A stretch of 64,000 nucleotides of DNA from Gammaproteobacteria bacterium. Its GTDB lineage: Bacteria > Pseudomonadota > Gammaproteobacteria > Steroidobacterales > GCA-2729495. Below, in pieces: positions 34,128 to 45,368 of the stretch. Below the pieces are notes generated by a model. That model saw nothing but the letters and a program-made list of their open reading frames with translations, was not told the DNA's origin and did not search any database. The DNA lies in the NCBI GenBank assembly GCA_030746435.1, contig JASLMV010000002.1:1-64000 (forward strand). The letters are read 5' to 3'. Position numbers and translations under genes: made by a program. The first letter of the stretch is position 1, and each line of letters begins with the position of its first letter.

Positions 34128-34730
34128 TTATTTAAGTAATTTAATAAATTCTCTAATAATCTTGGCCGTGGCGCCCCAGATACGGTGATCCTCCCACCGG
34201 TATTCCCAGGTCGCGAGGCTGATCCCGTCGATTTCCCGGTCCTCGCGCACGCAGTTGCGTTCATCCAGCAGGAAATCGAGCGGCACCTCGAACACGCTGG
34301 CCACCTCGCGCGGATCCGGCCGAACGTCGAAGGCTTCGGTCACGAAGCCGATCACGGGAACGACTGCATAGCCGGTAGGGACCGCCTGTGTTTTCAGGTA
34401 GCCGGCCGGTTCGACCGCGGCCGGCGGCAGCCCGACTTCTTCGTGGGCCTCGCGCAACGCCGTTGCAAGCAGGTCCGGGTCACCCGGTTCCGAACGGCCA
34501 CCCGGAAACGCGATCTGGCCGGGATGTTCGGGCAGGTCATGCGTCCTTTCGGTCAGCATGAGCGAGATAGCGCCGTTGTCATCCAGCAACGGGATCAGCA
34601 CGGCCGCCGGCCGCAGCGGCATGCTAAACCACGCATCGAGGGTCGCCTGTGAAATACCGTCCCGGGCTTCCGCGGCCGGGTCCTGCGGCAGGCCGGAGCC
34701 GCTCAGGCGGTGGATGATGTGCTCGCGCAC
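34128..34730 (-). CDS. Nudix hydrolase, CoA pyrophosphatase (NudL-like)
   Basis: A 200-residue Nudix hydrolase. The Nudix box GX5EX7REUXEEXGU is complete: GGRSEPGDPDLLATALREAHE followed by EVGL. The CoA-specific UPF0035 region is present just before it (LMLTERTHDLPEHPGQIAF). These enzymes split coenzyme A or acyl-CoA to phosphopantetheine and 3',5'-ADP. The start is GTG at 34730. It lies 10 bases from fumC and 10 bases from mazG, forming a fumC-nudL-mazG run on the minus strand. Confidence 0.88.
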   Translation of the reverse strand: MREHIIHRLSGSGLPQDPAAEARDGISQATLDAWFSMPLRPAAVLIPLLDDNGAISLMLTERTHDLPEHPGQIAFPGGRSEPGDPDLLATALREAHEEVGLPPAAVEPAGYLKTQAVPTGYAVVPVIGFVTEAFDVRPDPREVASVFEVPLDFLLDERNCVREDREIDGISLATWEYRWEDHRIWGATAKIIREFIKLLK

Positions 34731-34740
34731 CGCGTTTGCC

Positions 34741-36129
34741 TCAGGACTTTATGCCGCCCTTGGTGAGTTCCGCTGCGTCGAGGAGCCGGTCCAGTTCCTT
34801 GTCGGTCAGGTCGGTCTGCTCTTTTGCTACGTCCCGGACCGGCCGCCCTTCCTGGTAGGCCTGCTTGGCGATTGCCGCGCCCTTTTCATATCCGATGATA
34901 CTGTTCAGCGCAGTGACCAGAATCGGGTTCCGGTCCAGTGCCTCGTTCAGCTTGTCCTCGTTCACAGTGAACCCTGCGATGGCCTTGTCCGCGAGCAGCG
35001 CGGCACCGTTGCCCAGAATTTCTGCACTCTGCAACAGGTTGTAGGCCACGACCGGCAACATGACGTTGAGCTGAAAATTGCCGGACTGGCCGGCGGCCGT
35101 GATTGCGGCGTCGTTGCCAATGACCTGTACGCTGACCATCGCGAGCGCTTCGGGAATGACCGGGTTGACCTTGCCCGGCATGATGCTGCTGCCTGGCTGC
35201 AACGACGGTAGCGCGATTTCTGCCAGCCCCGCGAGTGGCCCGCTGTTCATCCAGCGCAGGTCGTTGGCAATTTTCGTGACCGATACCGCAACCGTTTTCA
35301 TTTGCGCCGACAGTTCGACCGCGCCATCGACGCTCGCAAGCGCCTCGAAGAAATTATTGGCCGGCCGGAACGATATCCCGGTTTGTTCGCTGAGCAGAAC
35401 GGCAACCTTGCCGCCGAACTTGGGATGCGCATTGATCCCGGTACCGACGGCCGTGCCGCCCTGGGCAAGTTGCGTGAGCCTTGGTAAGCAGCCTTCGATG
35501 CGTTCGATACCGTGGGTAATCTGGCTCGCCCAGCCACCGAGCTCCTGGCCCATGCGTACCGGCATTGCATCCATCAGGTGCGTGCGTCCGGTTTTAATAA
35601 CCGAGTCTGTTTCAACCGCTTTTGCCTCGATGGTTTCCTGCAGGTGGCGCAGTCCGGGCAGCAGGATTTCGTGCACGCTTAAAGCAGCGCTCAGGTGCAC
35701 CGCGGTCGGGATCACATCGTTGCTGCTTTGACCCATGTTGACGTCGTCATTCGGGTGTATTTCGCTGCCGAGTTTCTCGCTGGCGAGGTGCGCGATGACC
35801 TCGTTGGCGTTCATATTCGAGCTCGTGCCCGAACCGGTCTGGAACACGTCAATCGGGAAATGCTTGTCGTGCTGCCCTTCCGCAACTTCGAGCGCGGCGG
35901 CCTGGATTGCCTTCGTCTGTTTAGTCGGTATCAGCCCCAGTTCACTGTTGGCGCCGGCGGCTGCCCACTTGATAAGTCCGAGCGCGCGAATAAACTGACG
36001 TGGCATCGTCAGTCCGCTGATCGGAAAATTGTCTACCGCACGCTGGGTCTGTGCGCCCCACAGAGCATCTTCGGGTACGTGTAATTCACCCATGCTGTCA
36101 CGCTCGGTTCGGTAGCCTTTACTGCTCAT
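34741..36129 (-). CDS. fumC: Fumarate hydratase, class II
   Basis: A 462-residue iron-independent fumarase that interconverts fumarate and malate in the TCA cycle. The superfamily signature GSSIMPGKVNPVIPEA lies near residue 315, with the catalytic Ser in its loop; GSGTSSNMNANEVIA and GRTHLMDAMPVRMGQE are the other two active-site regions. The length matches E. coli FumC (467). Its promoter probably lies in the 158 bases shared with purB, which is divergent. Confidence 0.95.
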   Translation of the reverse strand: MSSKGYRTERDSMGELHVPEDALWGAQTQRAVDNFPISGLTMPRQFIRALGLIKWAAAGANSELGLIPTKQTKAIQAAALEVAEGQHDKHFPIDVFQTGSGTSSNMNANEVIAHLASEKLGSEIHPNDDVNMGQSSNDVIPTAVHLSAALSVHEILLPGLRHLQETIEAKAVETDSVIKTGRTHLMDAMPVRMGQELGGWASQITHGIERIEGCLPRLTQLAQGGTAVGTGINAHPKFGGKVAVLLSEQTGISFRPANNFFEALASVDGAVELSAQMKTVAVSVTKIANDLRWMNSGPLAGLAEIALPSLQPGSSIMPGKVNPVIPEALAMVSVQVIGNDAAITAAGQSGNFQLNVMLPVVAYNLLQSAEILGNGAALLADKAIAGFTVNEDKLNEALDRNPILVTALNSIIGYEKGAAIAKQAYQEGRPVRDVAKEQTDLTDKELDRLLDAAELTKGGIKS

Positions 36130-36242
36130 TCCGGATTATCCCCTGTTACGCTCTTTGCTGAGCGTTGTATTTTCAATCCCTGAAGTCCAGCCATGCAGCC
36201 CGAGCGTTCAAATCCAAAGACGACAGGGGCATTGGTGTATGA

Positions 36243-37673
<1,431 letters not shown>

Positions 37674-37859
37674 GCTACTGAAAATAGTTGTTTAACTTAA
37701 GACATGATCGTAATTCTTTGCCGTAAACCGTGACGTGGTTTGTACGGTCGGGCGGGCGTAATTCCTACAATTGTTGCCCCGGGGAAACCTAAGCAGTGTC
37801 GGCCCTTCCGCCTGTCACTACACGGTTATCCGGGCCGTCTGCAGTTGCAGGTTTGCCCT

Positions 37860-38360
37860 ATGTTGGAACAGGACATCGAGCCAGAACGCCGCATCGTCGC
37901 CACTTTCGAAGAGGTGCGTGACGCCGTGCTCGAAGTAGCTTCCTGCGCCGAGCGGTCGATCACGATACAGACCCCCGACCTGGAGCCTGGCATCTACGAT
38001 TGCGAAGAGTTTCTGGAAATAGTAAAGCAGCTTATGCTCGCCAAGTGCTATGCGCGTATCCGGGTACTCGTCACCAATCCGTCAAAGGCCGTGCGCAGCG
38101 GCAACCATTTTATCGCGCTGATGCGCCGGCTGAATGCCTACCTGGATGTCCGCAATTTGCACACCGACTATCGCGGCAAGTTCAACGATGCGTTTATTAT
38201 TGCAGACGAGTCGGCCGTCCTTTACCGGACTGACGGCCGCCGCTATGACGGTATACTGGGCAGCGGCGAGCCCGCCATCGCACGCTTGCACCTCGAGGCA
38301 TTCGAGAAGCCCTGGGAAGAGTCGGCGTTCAACGTGGAGGAGCACCGGGGCCAGATCTGA
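37860..38360 (+). CDS. PLD-like domain protein of unknown function (DUF7931-like)
   Basis: A 166-residue soluble protein. The frame runs back to 37740, but the first 40 residues lack family character, so I start at ATG 37860 (MLEQDIEPERRIV). The core, AERSITIQTPDLEP, ARIRVLVTNPSKAVRSGNHFIALMRRLN and DAFIIADESAVLYR, follows the strand order of a phospholipase D half-domain but lacks the HxK catalytic pair. It is thus probably non-catalytic or binding. I recall similar proteins as DUF7931. It lies 186 bases after purB, and nudJ follows in 38 bases. Confidence 0.6.
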   Translation: MLEQDIEPERRIVATFEEVRDAVLEVASCAERSITIQTPDLEPGIYDCEEFLEIVKQLMLAKCYARIRVLVTNPSKAVRSGNHFIALMRRLNAYLDVRNLHTDYRGKFNDAFIIADESAVLYRTDGRRYDGILGSGEPAIARLHLEAFEKPWEESAFNVEEHRGQI

Positions 38361-38398
38361 CAAGGTAAGGAAACAAGAAAAAGAAAAAGGACTTTCAA

Positions 38399-38875
38399 AT
38401 GCATCCCATCCACCTGACCGTCGCGGCGGTCGTTGAAAAACATGGCCGTTTCCTCGTTGTGGAGGAAAACGTCGGCGGGCGCGAGGTTATCAACCAGCCG
38501 GCAGGCCATGTCGAACCGGGCGAGTCCCTGATCGATGCCGTGGTCCGCGAGATGCTGGAGGAAACGGCCTGGCAGTTTTCTCCGGTGGCGATCAACGGCG
38601 TGTACCTCTGGACCCATCCCGAAACCGGCGAACGTTTCCTGCGCGTAGTCTTCTGCGGTAACTGTCACGACCACGACAGCCAGCGCGCACTGGACAGCGG
38701 CATTATCCGCACGCTCTGGTTAACCCAGCATGAGCTCGAATCGCGGTCGGCTGACCTGCGAAGTCCAATGGTGTTGCGCGCGATCCGGGATTACCGTGAC
38801 GGTTCCCGGTTCCCGGTAAACATGTTTCAGCAACTCGACCTCGAAGAACTGGCCACGCGCGCCGCAGTCGTCTGA
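38399..38875 (+). CDS. nudJ: Nudix hydrolase NudJ
   Basis: A 158-residue Nudix enzyme. The box is complete: GHVEPGESLIDAVVREMLEE, with the REMLEE acidic pair. Preceding it is FLVVEENVGGREVINQPA, typical of NudJ (YmfB), which hydrolyses nucleoside tri- and diphosphates and HMP pyrophosphate. An AAGGA element lies 8 bases before the ATG. The gap to mnmA is 28 bases, and the nudJ-mnmA pair matches E. coli. Confidence 0.88.
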   Translation: MHPIHLTVAAVVEKHGRFLVVEENVGGREVINQPAGHVEPGESLIDAVVREMLEETAWQFSPVAINGVYLWTHPETGERFLRVVFCGNCHDHDSQRALDSGIIRTLWLTQHELESRSADLRSPMVLRAIRDYRDGSRFPVNMFQQLDLEELATRAAVV

Positions 38876-38903
38876 ACGCACCCCGCTGCTACAATTAGCC
38901 GCT

Positions 38904-40037
38904 ATGGCCTCTCCCTCTGACACGACGGTCATCGTCGGGATCTCCGGCGGTGTCGATTCCGCTGTTGCTGCTTTGTTATTGCAGCAGCAGGACTATCGTG
39001 TGGAGGGGCTGCATATGACCAACTGGGACGAGGCGGACGATTACTGTTCGGCGGCCGAGGACTACCAGGACGCGCGCCAAGTCTGCGCCGATATCGGCAT
39101 TCCCCTGCACCATGTCAACTTTGCCCGCGAGTACCGCGAGAAAGTATTTGCCGATTTCCTGGAGGAGTACCGGCAGGGCCGCACCCCGAACCCTGACGTG
39201 GCCTGCAACCGCTACATCAAGTTCGGCAATTTCCTCGCATACGCGGACCGGCTCGGTGCCGACTACATTGCGACCGGCCATTACGCACGCGTGGATAACA
39301 CCGGGGCGCAGCCACGCCTGCTTAAGGGGGTCGACAGCAACAAGGACCAGACTTATTTTTTGCACGCGATCCGGCCGGAAGTTTTGCCGCAGGTTATGTT
39401 TCCACTCGGGGAGCTGGCGAAGCCGGAGGTCCGCAAGCTTGCGAACGACTACGGCCTGGCCAACTACGCAAAACGCGACAGCACCGGCATCTGCTTTATC
39501 GGCGAACGCCCTTTCAGGGAGTTCCTGCAGAACTTTATTCCGGCCCGGCCGGGCAAAATGGAAACGCCCGAAGGCCAGGTCGTCGGCGAGCACGAGGGGC
39601 TGATGTATTACACCTTTGGCCAGCGCGAGGGGCTCGGCATCGGCGGCGTTAAAGGCTATCCGGATGCGCCCTGGTATGTCGCGGGCAAAGACCTCGACCG
39701 GAACGTGCTGGTCGTCGTGCAGGGGCATGAACATCCCCTGCTCTGGTCGTCCGGTATGACCGTGACCGATGCGCGCTGGCTGGCCGGAGAACTGCCCGCG
39801 GATTCGTTCGCTTGCAGCGTGCGCACGCGTTACCGGCAGACCGAAATCGGTTGTCATGCCGATGTGCAGGACACAGGAACACTCGCGGTCCGGTTCGATG
39901 AGCCCGTCTGGGCGGTCACGCCGGGACAGTACGCCGTGTTTTATGCGGAGGATGTCTGCCTCGGCGGCGGCACCATCGAGTCGGCGACCGGCATCGTCGA
40001 TCCCGGGCTGTCCCCGGCACGTGCCGCCGGGGGCTGA
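38904..40037 (+). CDS. mnmA: tRNA-specific 2-thiouridylase MnmA
   Basis: A 377-residue enzyme that thiolates U34 of tRNA Lys, Glu and Gln. The PP-loop SGGVDSAV lies at residues 11-18 (ISGGVDSAVAALL); NPDVACNRYIKF holds the first catalytic Cys, and DSTGICFIGE holds the second. The length fits E. coli MnmA (368). GHYARV and the central domain FTFGQREGLGIGG-like segment (here YTFGQREGLGIGG) are conserved. It is the last gene of the nudJ-mnmA pair; acnA follows in 100 bases. Confidence 0.95.
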   Translation: MASPSDTTVIVGISGGVDSAVAALLLQQQDYRVEGLHMTNWDEADDYCSAAEDYQDARQVCADIGIPLHHVNFAREYREKVFADFLEEYRQGRTPNPDVACNRYIKFGNFLAYADRLGADYIATGHYARVDNTGAQPRLLKGVDSNKDQTYFLHAIRPEVLPQVMFPLGELAKPEVRKLANDYGLANYAKRDSTGICFIGERPFREFLQNFIPARPGKMETPEGQVVGEHEGLMYYTFGQREGLGIGGVKGYPDAPWYVAGKDLDRNVLVVVQGHEHPLLWSSGMTVTDARWLAGELPADSFACSVRTRYRQTEIGCHADVQDTGTLAVRFDEPVWAVTPGQYAVFYAEDVCLGGGTIESATGIVDPGLSPARAAGG

Positions 40038-40137
40038 CTCCCATCTGCGCCTGTGGGCGGGTTCCGCTATAATCCCGCGCCTCATTGAGCCCCCGGGCGC
40101 TGATCCGGGCGTTACGCTACCAACTCCGGAGTAAAAA

Positions 40138-42804
40138 ATGGCGCAGCCGATCGATGCCAAAGCGACCCTTTCCGTTAACGGGACCGACTACACGATTTAC
40201 AGTCTGGATGCAGTCACGGAAGGCGACGTCAGCCGGCTGCCCTTCTCACTGAAAGTATTACTCGAAAATCTGCTGCGGCACGCTGCCGACGGCGATGTGC
40301 AGGCAGCCGATATCAGCACGCTGGCGAACTGGGATGCGAATGCGGACCCGAGCCAGGAAATCTCCTTTACCCCGGGCCGGGTCATCCTGCAGGACTTTAC
40401 GGGCGTGCCCGCGGTCGTCGACCTGGCAGCGATGCGTGATGCGGTCGTGAAACTGGGTGGCGACGCCGATTCCATTAATCCCCTCTCCCCGGCCGAACTC
40501 GTTATTGATCACTCGGTGCAGGTCGACAACTACGGTACGAGCAATGCGCTCGACCTGAACACCAAGATCGAATTTCAGCGTAACCGTGAGCGCTATTCCT
40601 TCCTCCGCTGGGGTCAGGATGCATTCGATAACTTCCGGGTCGTGCCGCCGAATACGGGCATCGTCCACCAGGTCAACATCGAATACCTCGCCCGCGTCGT
40701 TTTCGACTCGACCAAAGATGGCGAACGTGTCGCCTATCCCGATACGGTCGTCGGCACCGATTCGCATACCACGATGGTGAACGGACTCGGCGTGCTCGGC
40801 TGGGGCGTCGGCGGCATCGAAGCCGAAGCTGCGATGCTGGGCCAGCCGGTCACGATGCTGATACCGCAGGTTATCGGTTTCAAATTGTCGGGAGAACTGT
40901 CGGAAGGTACGACCGCGACCGACCTTGTGCTCACCGTAACCCAGATGCTGCGCGAGAAAGACGTCGTTGGTAAGTTCGTAGAGTTCTTCGGCGACGGCCT
41001 GTCGAACCTGCCCCTGTCCGATCGCGCCACGCTTAGCAACATGGCACCGGAATTCGGCAGCACCTGCGGCATTTTCCCGATCGACAACGAGACCATCCGT
41101 TACCTCGAGACTTCCGGCCGCGATGCCGAACAGATCGAGCTGATTACCGCTTATGCGAAAGCGCAGGGCCTGTGGCGCGAGGACGGCCAGCCTGATCCTG
41201 TATACACCGACGTGCTGGAGCTCGACATGGCTACGGTGGTCCCCTCGCTTGCCGGACCGAAGCGCCCGCAGGATCGGATACCGCTAACGGCTGCGCAGGA
41301 TTTCTACCGCAGGGACCGCGACAACAGCGACGAGCAAAGTGCGACCGTCGAAGGCCCCGACGGCAGCTTCGAGTTAAAAGACGGCGCAGTAGCAATAGCC
41401 GCCATCACGAGCTGCACGAATACCTCGAACCCCTCGGTCATGATCGCGGCAGGTCTCGTCGCGCGTAAAGCACGCGAAAAAGGCCTGACGACCAAACCCT
41501 GGGTGAAGACCAGTCTCGCGCCCGGGTCGCGCGTGGTTACAAATTATCTTGAACAGGCCGACCTGATCGAAGACCTTGCTGCACTCGGCTTTAACGTCGT
41601 GGGTTACGGTTGCACGACCTGCATCGGCAACTCCGGACCGCTGCGCCCGGAAATAGAAGCCGCAATCAGGGACAATGACCTTATTGCCACGAGCGTGCTG
41701 TCGGGTAACCGTAACTTCGAAGGGCGTATCCACCAGTTTGTGAAGATGAATTACCTAGCGTCGCCGCCGCTGGTCGTTGCTTATGCCCTCGCCGGTTCTA
41801 TGGATATGGATGTCGTCGAAGAGCCACTCGGCAACGACCGGGACGGTAACCCCGTTTACCTCAAAGACATCTGGCCCAGCCAGAAAGAAGTCGCCGATAT
41901 GGTCCGGCAGAACATCGACCGTGAGATGTTCATAAAGAGCTACGAGGAAGTGTTCGCAGGCGACTCGAACTGGAACCGGATCGATGCACCAAGCGGCCAG
42001 ATCTATGCCTGGGACGACACATCTACCTACGTGAAAAACCCGCCTTATTTTGACGGCATGACGAAAGAGCCGGCCGCACGCGGCGAGATAAGGGGCGCCC
42101 GGTTGCTCGCCCTGCTCGGCGACTCGGTCACGACTGACCATATATCGCCCGCCGGTTCGATCGCCGAAGACAGCCCCGCGGGAGCTTACCTCAGGGAAAA
42201 AGGCGTGAGCCGCGGCGATTTCAACTCCTACGGTTCGCGCCGCGGTAACCACGAAGTGATGATGCGCGGTACGTTCGCCAACATTCGCCTCCGTAACCTG
42301 CTTGCTCCCGGCACCGAGGGTGGCTGGACGCGTATGCAGCCCGATGGTGAGCAAATAGCGATTTACGACGCGGCCATGGCTTACCAGGAGGCCGGTACCC
42401 CGCTCATGGTAATCGCGGGCAAGGAATACGGTACCGGTTCCTCACGTGACTGGGCCGCCAAGGGTACGGTACTGCTCGGCGTCAAGGCCGTGCTCGTCGA
42501 AAGTTTCGAGCGTATCCACCGTTCGAACCTCGTGGGCATGGGCGTGCTGCCGCTGCAGTTCAACGACGGCGACAATGCCGAGAGCCTCGGCCTGACGGGT
42601 TCGGAAAGCTTCGACATCCTGGGGCTTGCCGAGGGTTCGCCGACCGAGCTTACCGTGGTGGCGACCGCAGAAGACGGCACTAAGAAAGAATTCCAGGCGC
42701 GGGTGCGTATCGATACGCCGAAGGAATGGGACTACTACAACAACGGCGGCATCCTGCACTACGTGCTGCGTCAGCTGGCCTCGGCTACTGCAGCTGCAGC
42801 CTGA
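40138..42804 (+). CDS. acnA: Aconitate hydratase A
   Basis: An 888-residue iron-sulfur enzyme that isomerises citrate to isocitrate in the TCA cycle. The cluster cysteines are in [14 protein letters not shown] (one) and [14 protein letters not shown] (two). Further family marks are [21 protein letters not shown] and the swivel-domain loop [17 protein letters not shown]. The length is that of the AcnA/IRP type (about 890), not AcnB. It lies on the plus strand, with a hairpin 23 bases after the stop. Confidence 0.96.
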   Translation: MAQPIDAKATLSVNGTDYTIYSLDAVTEGDVSRLPFSLKVLLENLLRHAADGDVQAADISTLANWDANADPSQEISFTPGRVILQDFTGVPAVVDLAAMRDAVVKLGGDADSINPLSPAELVIDHSVQVDNYGTSNALDLNTKIEFQRNRERYSFLRWGQDAFDNFRVVPPNTGIVHQVNIEYLARVVFDSTKDGERVAYPDTVVGTDSHTTMVNGLGVLGWGVGGIEAEAAMLGQPVTMLIPQVIGFKLSGELSEGTTATDLVLTVTQMLREKDVVGKFVEFFGDGLSNLPLSDRATLSNMAPEFGSTCGIFPIDNETIRYLETSGRDAEQIELITAYAKAQGLWREDGQPDPVYTDVLELDMATVVPSLAGPKRPQDRIPLTAAQDFYRRDRDNSDEQSATVEGPDGSFELKDGAVAIAAITSCTNTSNPSVMIAAGLVARKAREKGLTTKPWVKTSLAPGSRVVTNYLEQADLIEDLAALGFNVVGYGCTTCIGNSGPLRPEIEAAIRDNDLIATSVLSGNRNFEGRIHQFVKMNYLASPPLVVAYALAGSMDMDVVEEPLGNDRDGNPVYLKDIWPSQKEVADMVRQNIDREMFIKSYEEVFAGDSNWNRIDAPSGQIYAWDDTSTYVKNPPYFDGMTKEPAARGEIRGARLLALLGDSVTTDHISPAGSIAEDSPAGAYLREKGVSRGDFNSYGSRRGNHEVMMRGTFANIRLRNLLAPGTEGGWTRMQPDGEQIAIYDAAMAYQEAGTPLMVIAGKEYGTGSSRDWAAKGTVLLGVKAVLVESFERIHRSNLVGMGVLPLQFNDGDNAESLGLTGSESFDILGLAEGSPTELTVVATAEDGTKKEFQARVRIDTPKEWDYYNNGGILHYVLRQLASATAAAA

Positions 42805-42826
42805 AGTCTTTTACCGCAGTATCTCA

Positions 42827-42849
42827 GATAAGGTTGATTCGACCTTATC
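42827..42849. terminator. Hairpin between acnA and a convergent gene
   Basis: GATAAGGT (42827-42834) and ACCTTATC (42842-42849) form a perfect 8 bp stem with a 7-base loop, 22 bases after the acnA stop. The T run (TTGTTTTTAA) comes 14 bases later, so its efficiency as an intrinsic terminator is uncertain. Confidence 0.5.
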
Positions 42850-42873
42850 CTTCTAACATATTGTTTTTAAATA

Positions 42874-43638
42874 CTATCCAATAAGCCACTGTGGGCTGGT
42901 CTGCCACGCCCTGTTCAGGCAGTGCTCAAAGCGGCGGTAATCCGGCTCGAAACGGCCTACCAGCTGCCAGTAGCGCTTCGAATGGTTCATGTGCTCCAGG
43001 TGGCAGAGTTCGTGGATCACCACGTAACGCAGTTCCTCCGGAGACCTCAGTAGCAAGGCCGCATTCAGGCTGAGCGTGCCGGTCGTGGAGCAACTCCCCC
43101 AGCGGGTGGTCTGCAGCCTTATCTGCACGCGTTTGGGGCTCAGGCCGGTGAAATCCTTCTGTACCGCTACGGCTTCTTTCAGGACCGGCCTTGCTTTGCG
43201 CTTCAGCCAGTCGCGCAGCAACGGCCAGCATTCGGCAGGCGTTAGCTTGCGCGCATCGATCCGGATAATTCCCTGCCGTTCGGCTACCCGGTTGCGGTCG
43301 CTGCAGTTGTAATGCACCGGCAGGTGTTCGCCGATCGCCGGCAGTTCGATGCGGTCCGGCAGGTTTTGCTCTGCAGGCCGCAGCTTGCGGAACTCACCGC
43401 GCGTGCGTTCGATCCAGGCGCTGTTTTCATGGACGAAAGCTTCTATCTCCCGGGGCCGTGTCCGTGGGTGCACGACAACTTCCACACCGCCGTGGGGAAA
43501 CACCTGTATTTTGGGATTGCGCACCCGTTTGCTCGTGCGCACGCGCCACCCGAGAGGCTCGACCGGTGCATTACTGTCGCTGTCGTCCAGCAGACTGTAT
43601 TGCATGACCGGTGGGGTTTGGCTGGTTGAGTTGCTCAC
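42874..43638 (-). CDS. YgjP-like zinc metalloprotease (WLM/DUF45 family)
   Basis: A protein of about 254 residues. The HExxH-like site is VIHELCHLEHMNHSKRYW, preceded by the family's TTRWGSCSTTGTLSLNAALL. DUF45/M48-type proteins (E. coli YgjP) are putative zinc peptidases. I place the start at GTG 43638, which has AGGGA upstream and does not overlap tatD; the frame extends to 43941 but that would cover the tatD start. ATG 43605 is another option (243 residues). It is divergent from tatD. Confidence 0.85.
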   Translation of the reverse strand: MSNSTSQTPPVMQYSLLDDSDSNAPVEPLGWRVRTSKRVRNPKIQVFPHGGVEVVVHPRTRPREIEAFVHENSAWIERTRGEFRKLRPAEQNLPDRIELPAIGEHLPVHYNCSDRNRVAERQGIIRIDARKLTPAECWPLLRDWLKRKARPVLKEAVAVQKDFTGLSPKRVQIRLQTTRWGSCSTTGTLSLNAALLLRSPEELRYVVIHELCHLEHMNHSKRYWQLVGRFEPDYRRFEHCLNRAWQTSPQWLIG

Positions 43639-43734
43639 GCCTGTCCCTGGCAATATTTCTGTGCCGCAAAGTCCTGTTAAGCTTGCCGCCGCCTGCCGGC
43701 ATGATCGCACGGCAACCGGCACGCTGCCAAACCC

Positions 43735-44526
43735 ATGCATGAGCTTATCGACATCGGCGCCAACCTGACCCACGACAGCTTCGACGCGGACCGCGATGCC
43801 GTGCTGGAGCGGGCGCTGGCTGTTGGCGTGAAGCGTCTTATCGTTACCGGCGCAAGTGACGACGGCAATCATAAGGCCGCCGAACTGGCTGCGACCCGTC
43901 CAGGAGTCCTGTACGCGACCGCCGGCGTACATCCGCACCACGCGAGTGACTATACGGAGGCATCAGGTGAGCTGATAGGTGAACTGGCAGGCAGGCAGGA
44001 AGTCGTTGCCGTTGGCGAATGCGGGCTGGACTACTTCCGCAACTTCTCGCCGCCCGATGCGCAACGTGAAGCGTTCCGGGCGCAACTCGGGATCGCGGTG
44101 GAAACGGGCAAACCCGTGTTCCTGCATCAGCGCGATGCGCACGACGATTTCGTGAAAATTCTGAATGAGCATATCGCCGGTATATCCGGCGGTGTCGCGC
44201 ACTGTTTCACCGGCACGCCTGACCAAATGCATACCTACCTCGACCTGGGTTTGTACATCGGTATAACCGGCTGGGTATGCGACGAACGGCGCGGTTATGA
44301 TTTGCAGGCAGCAGTGCGCGAGTTACCGCCGGAATGTTTGTTGCTCGAAACCGATGCGCCCTACCTCGTGCCGCGTGACCTGCCCGAGAAACTGTCCGGC
44401 AGACGTAACGAACCCTGCGTATTGCCGCACATACTCAAAACGGTTGCAGGGCTGATGGGTCGCGACGAGGCGGAAGTCGCAACCGCGGCTACGCGCAACA
44501 GCGAAACCCTATTCGGGCTGAAATAA
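43735..44526 (+). CDS. TatD-family metal-dependent hydrolase
   Basis: A 263-residue TIM-barrel hydrolase with metal ligands in LIDIGANLTHDSF (in place of the usual HCH pattern), AVGECGLDYFR (Glu), VFLHQRDAHDDF (His), GVAHCFTG (His) and LLLETDAPYL (Asp). It thus has N-terminal D-x-G-A-N-L where most TatD proteins have D-x-H-x-H, as in E. coli TatD. These proteins are 3'-5' exonucleases or deoxyribonucleases involved in DNA repair and turnover. It is divergent from the YgjP-like gene. Confidence 0.9.
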   Translation: MHELIDIGANLTHDSFDADRDAVLERALAVGVKRLIVTGASDDGNHKAAELAATRPGVLYATAGVHPHHASDYTEASGELIGELAGRQEVVAVGECGLDYFRNFSPPDAQREAFRAQLGIAVETGKPVFLHQRDAHDDFVKILNEHIAGISGGVAHCFTGTPDQMHTYLDLGLYIGITGWVCDERRGYDLQAAVRELPPECLLLETDAPYLVPRDLPEKLSGRRNEPCVLPHILKTVAGLMGRDEAEVATAATRNSETLFGLK

Positions 44527-44588
44527 ACGGGCATAGCTCGTGTTTGCCGCGCTCTTATCGGGCCGTTGTGTGGTTCCGCCGTTCAAGC

Positions 44589-44779
44589 TGTAGGAGCGGC
44601 TTTAGCCGCGAACCCACCTTTCTGTCCGATATTAGCAGTTGCGGAAAAGCTGTCTGATCCCGGATCAGGCCGAGCTGCAATCATTCATACGATCTGGGTT
44701 CGGTAGGTTCGCGGCTAAAGCCGCTCCCACGATGATATTTCCAGTATTGGCTGTAATCTTGGTAACGGCTTTAGCCGTT
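44589..44779. repeat. REP-type palindromic repeats, cluster 3
   Basis: A forward copy (44589-44615, core GCGGCTTTAGCCGC), an inverted copy (44706-44730) and a third, altered palindrome AACGGCTTTAGCCGTT (44764-44779). The third copy carries the same change on both arms, so base pairing is kept. The cluster lies between tatD and the NERD-like gene. Confidence 0.82.
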
Positions 44780-44783
44780 CCTG

Positions 44784-45359
44784 CTAGTTCCCGACCAGCT
44801 CGCCTACCTGCTTGCCGGTAGCTGCGCTGCGCAGCAGTTCCCACGAGGGCCAGTAAGCATCGGGCGCGGCGCTCTGCTGCGCGTGTTCGGCTTCCAGTTC
44901 ACCAACGAGTTTGTCGAGCCCGACCACGTGCTTGGGGCTGCCCTTGCTGAAGTCTGCGGTTGACGTGAACGCCACGTAACCGATCACGGGCACGTCCGGT
45001 ACCATGCGCTTTACTGCGGCGGTGCGGTCATACAGGCCGGGTTGCGGGTTGCTGAAGGTGAAGCGTTTCTCGCCGGTAATGACTGCCCATTCTTCCATGC
45101 CGTCGCTGCCGAACACATTGCCCACAACATCTTTAACGTCCACGATGACAATGCCCCGAGGGCACAGCATGGCGTACTCGATATGGATTTCACCGCCCTC
45201 CCCGTCGGGAATCAGGAAGTGCGACAGGAATGCTTTGCTGGCGCGCCTGAACCGCACGGCGGGATCGGCACCTTTACGCTTGCCGACCAGCAGCACCAAG
45301 GTAACGGCAAGTACAACTGCCGCAACAGCCAGTCCGATTGTCGTCGGGTCAAGTGGCAT
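44784..45359 (-). CDS. NERD-like (nuclease-related) domain membrane protein
   Basis: A 191-residue protein with an N-terminal transmembrane helix (residues 7-25, TIGLAVAAVVLAVTLVLLV) and a NERD-type restriction-fold core: EGGEIHIEYAMLCPRGIVIVDVKDVVGNVFGSD, then FSNPQPGLYDRTAAVK. The Asp-x-Lys (DVKD) is the usual catalytic position of such nucleases. NERD proteins are often membrane-linked and of unknown target. It lies 9 bases after thrC on the same strand, so it may be cotranscribed with the thr genes. Confidence 0.65.
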   Translation of the reverse strand: MPLDPTTIGLAVAAVVLAVTLVLLVGKRKGADPAVRFRRASKAFLSHFLIPDGEGGEIHIEYAMLCPRGIVIVDVKDVVGNVFGSDGMEEWAVITGEKRFTFSNPQPGLYDRTAAVKRMVPDVPVIGYVAFTSTADFSKGSPKHVVGLDKLVGELEAEHAQQSAAPDAYWPSWELLRSAATGKQVGELVGN

Positions 45360-45368
45360 GGTAGTGCG

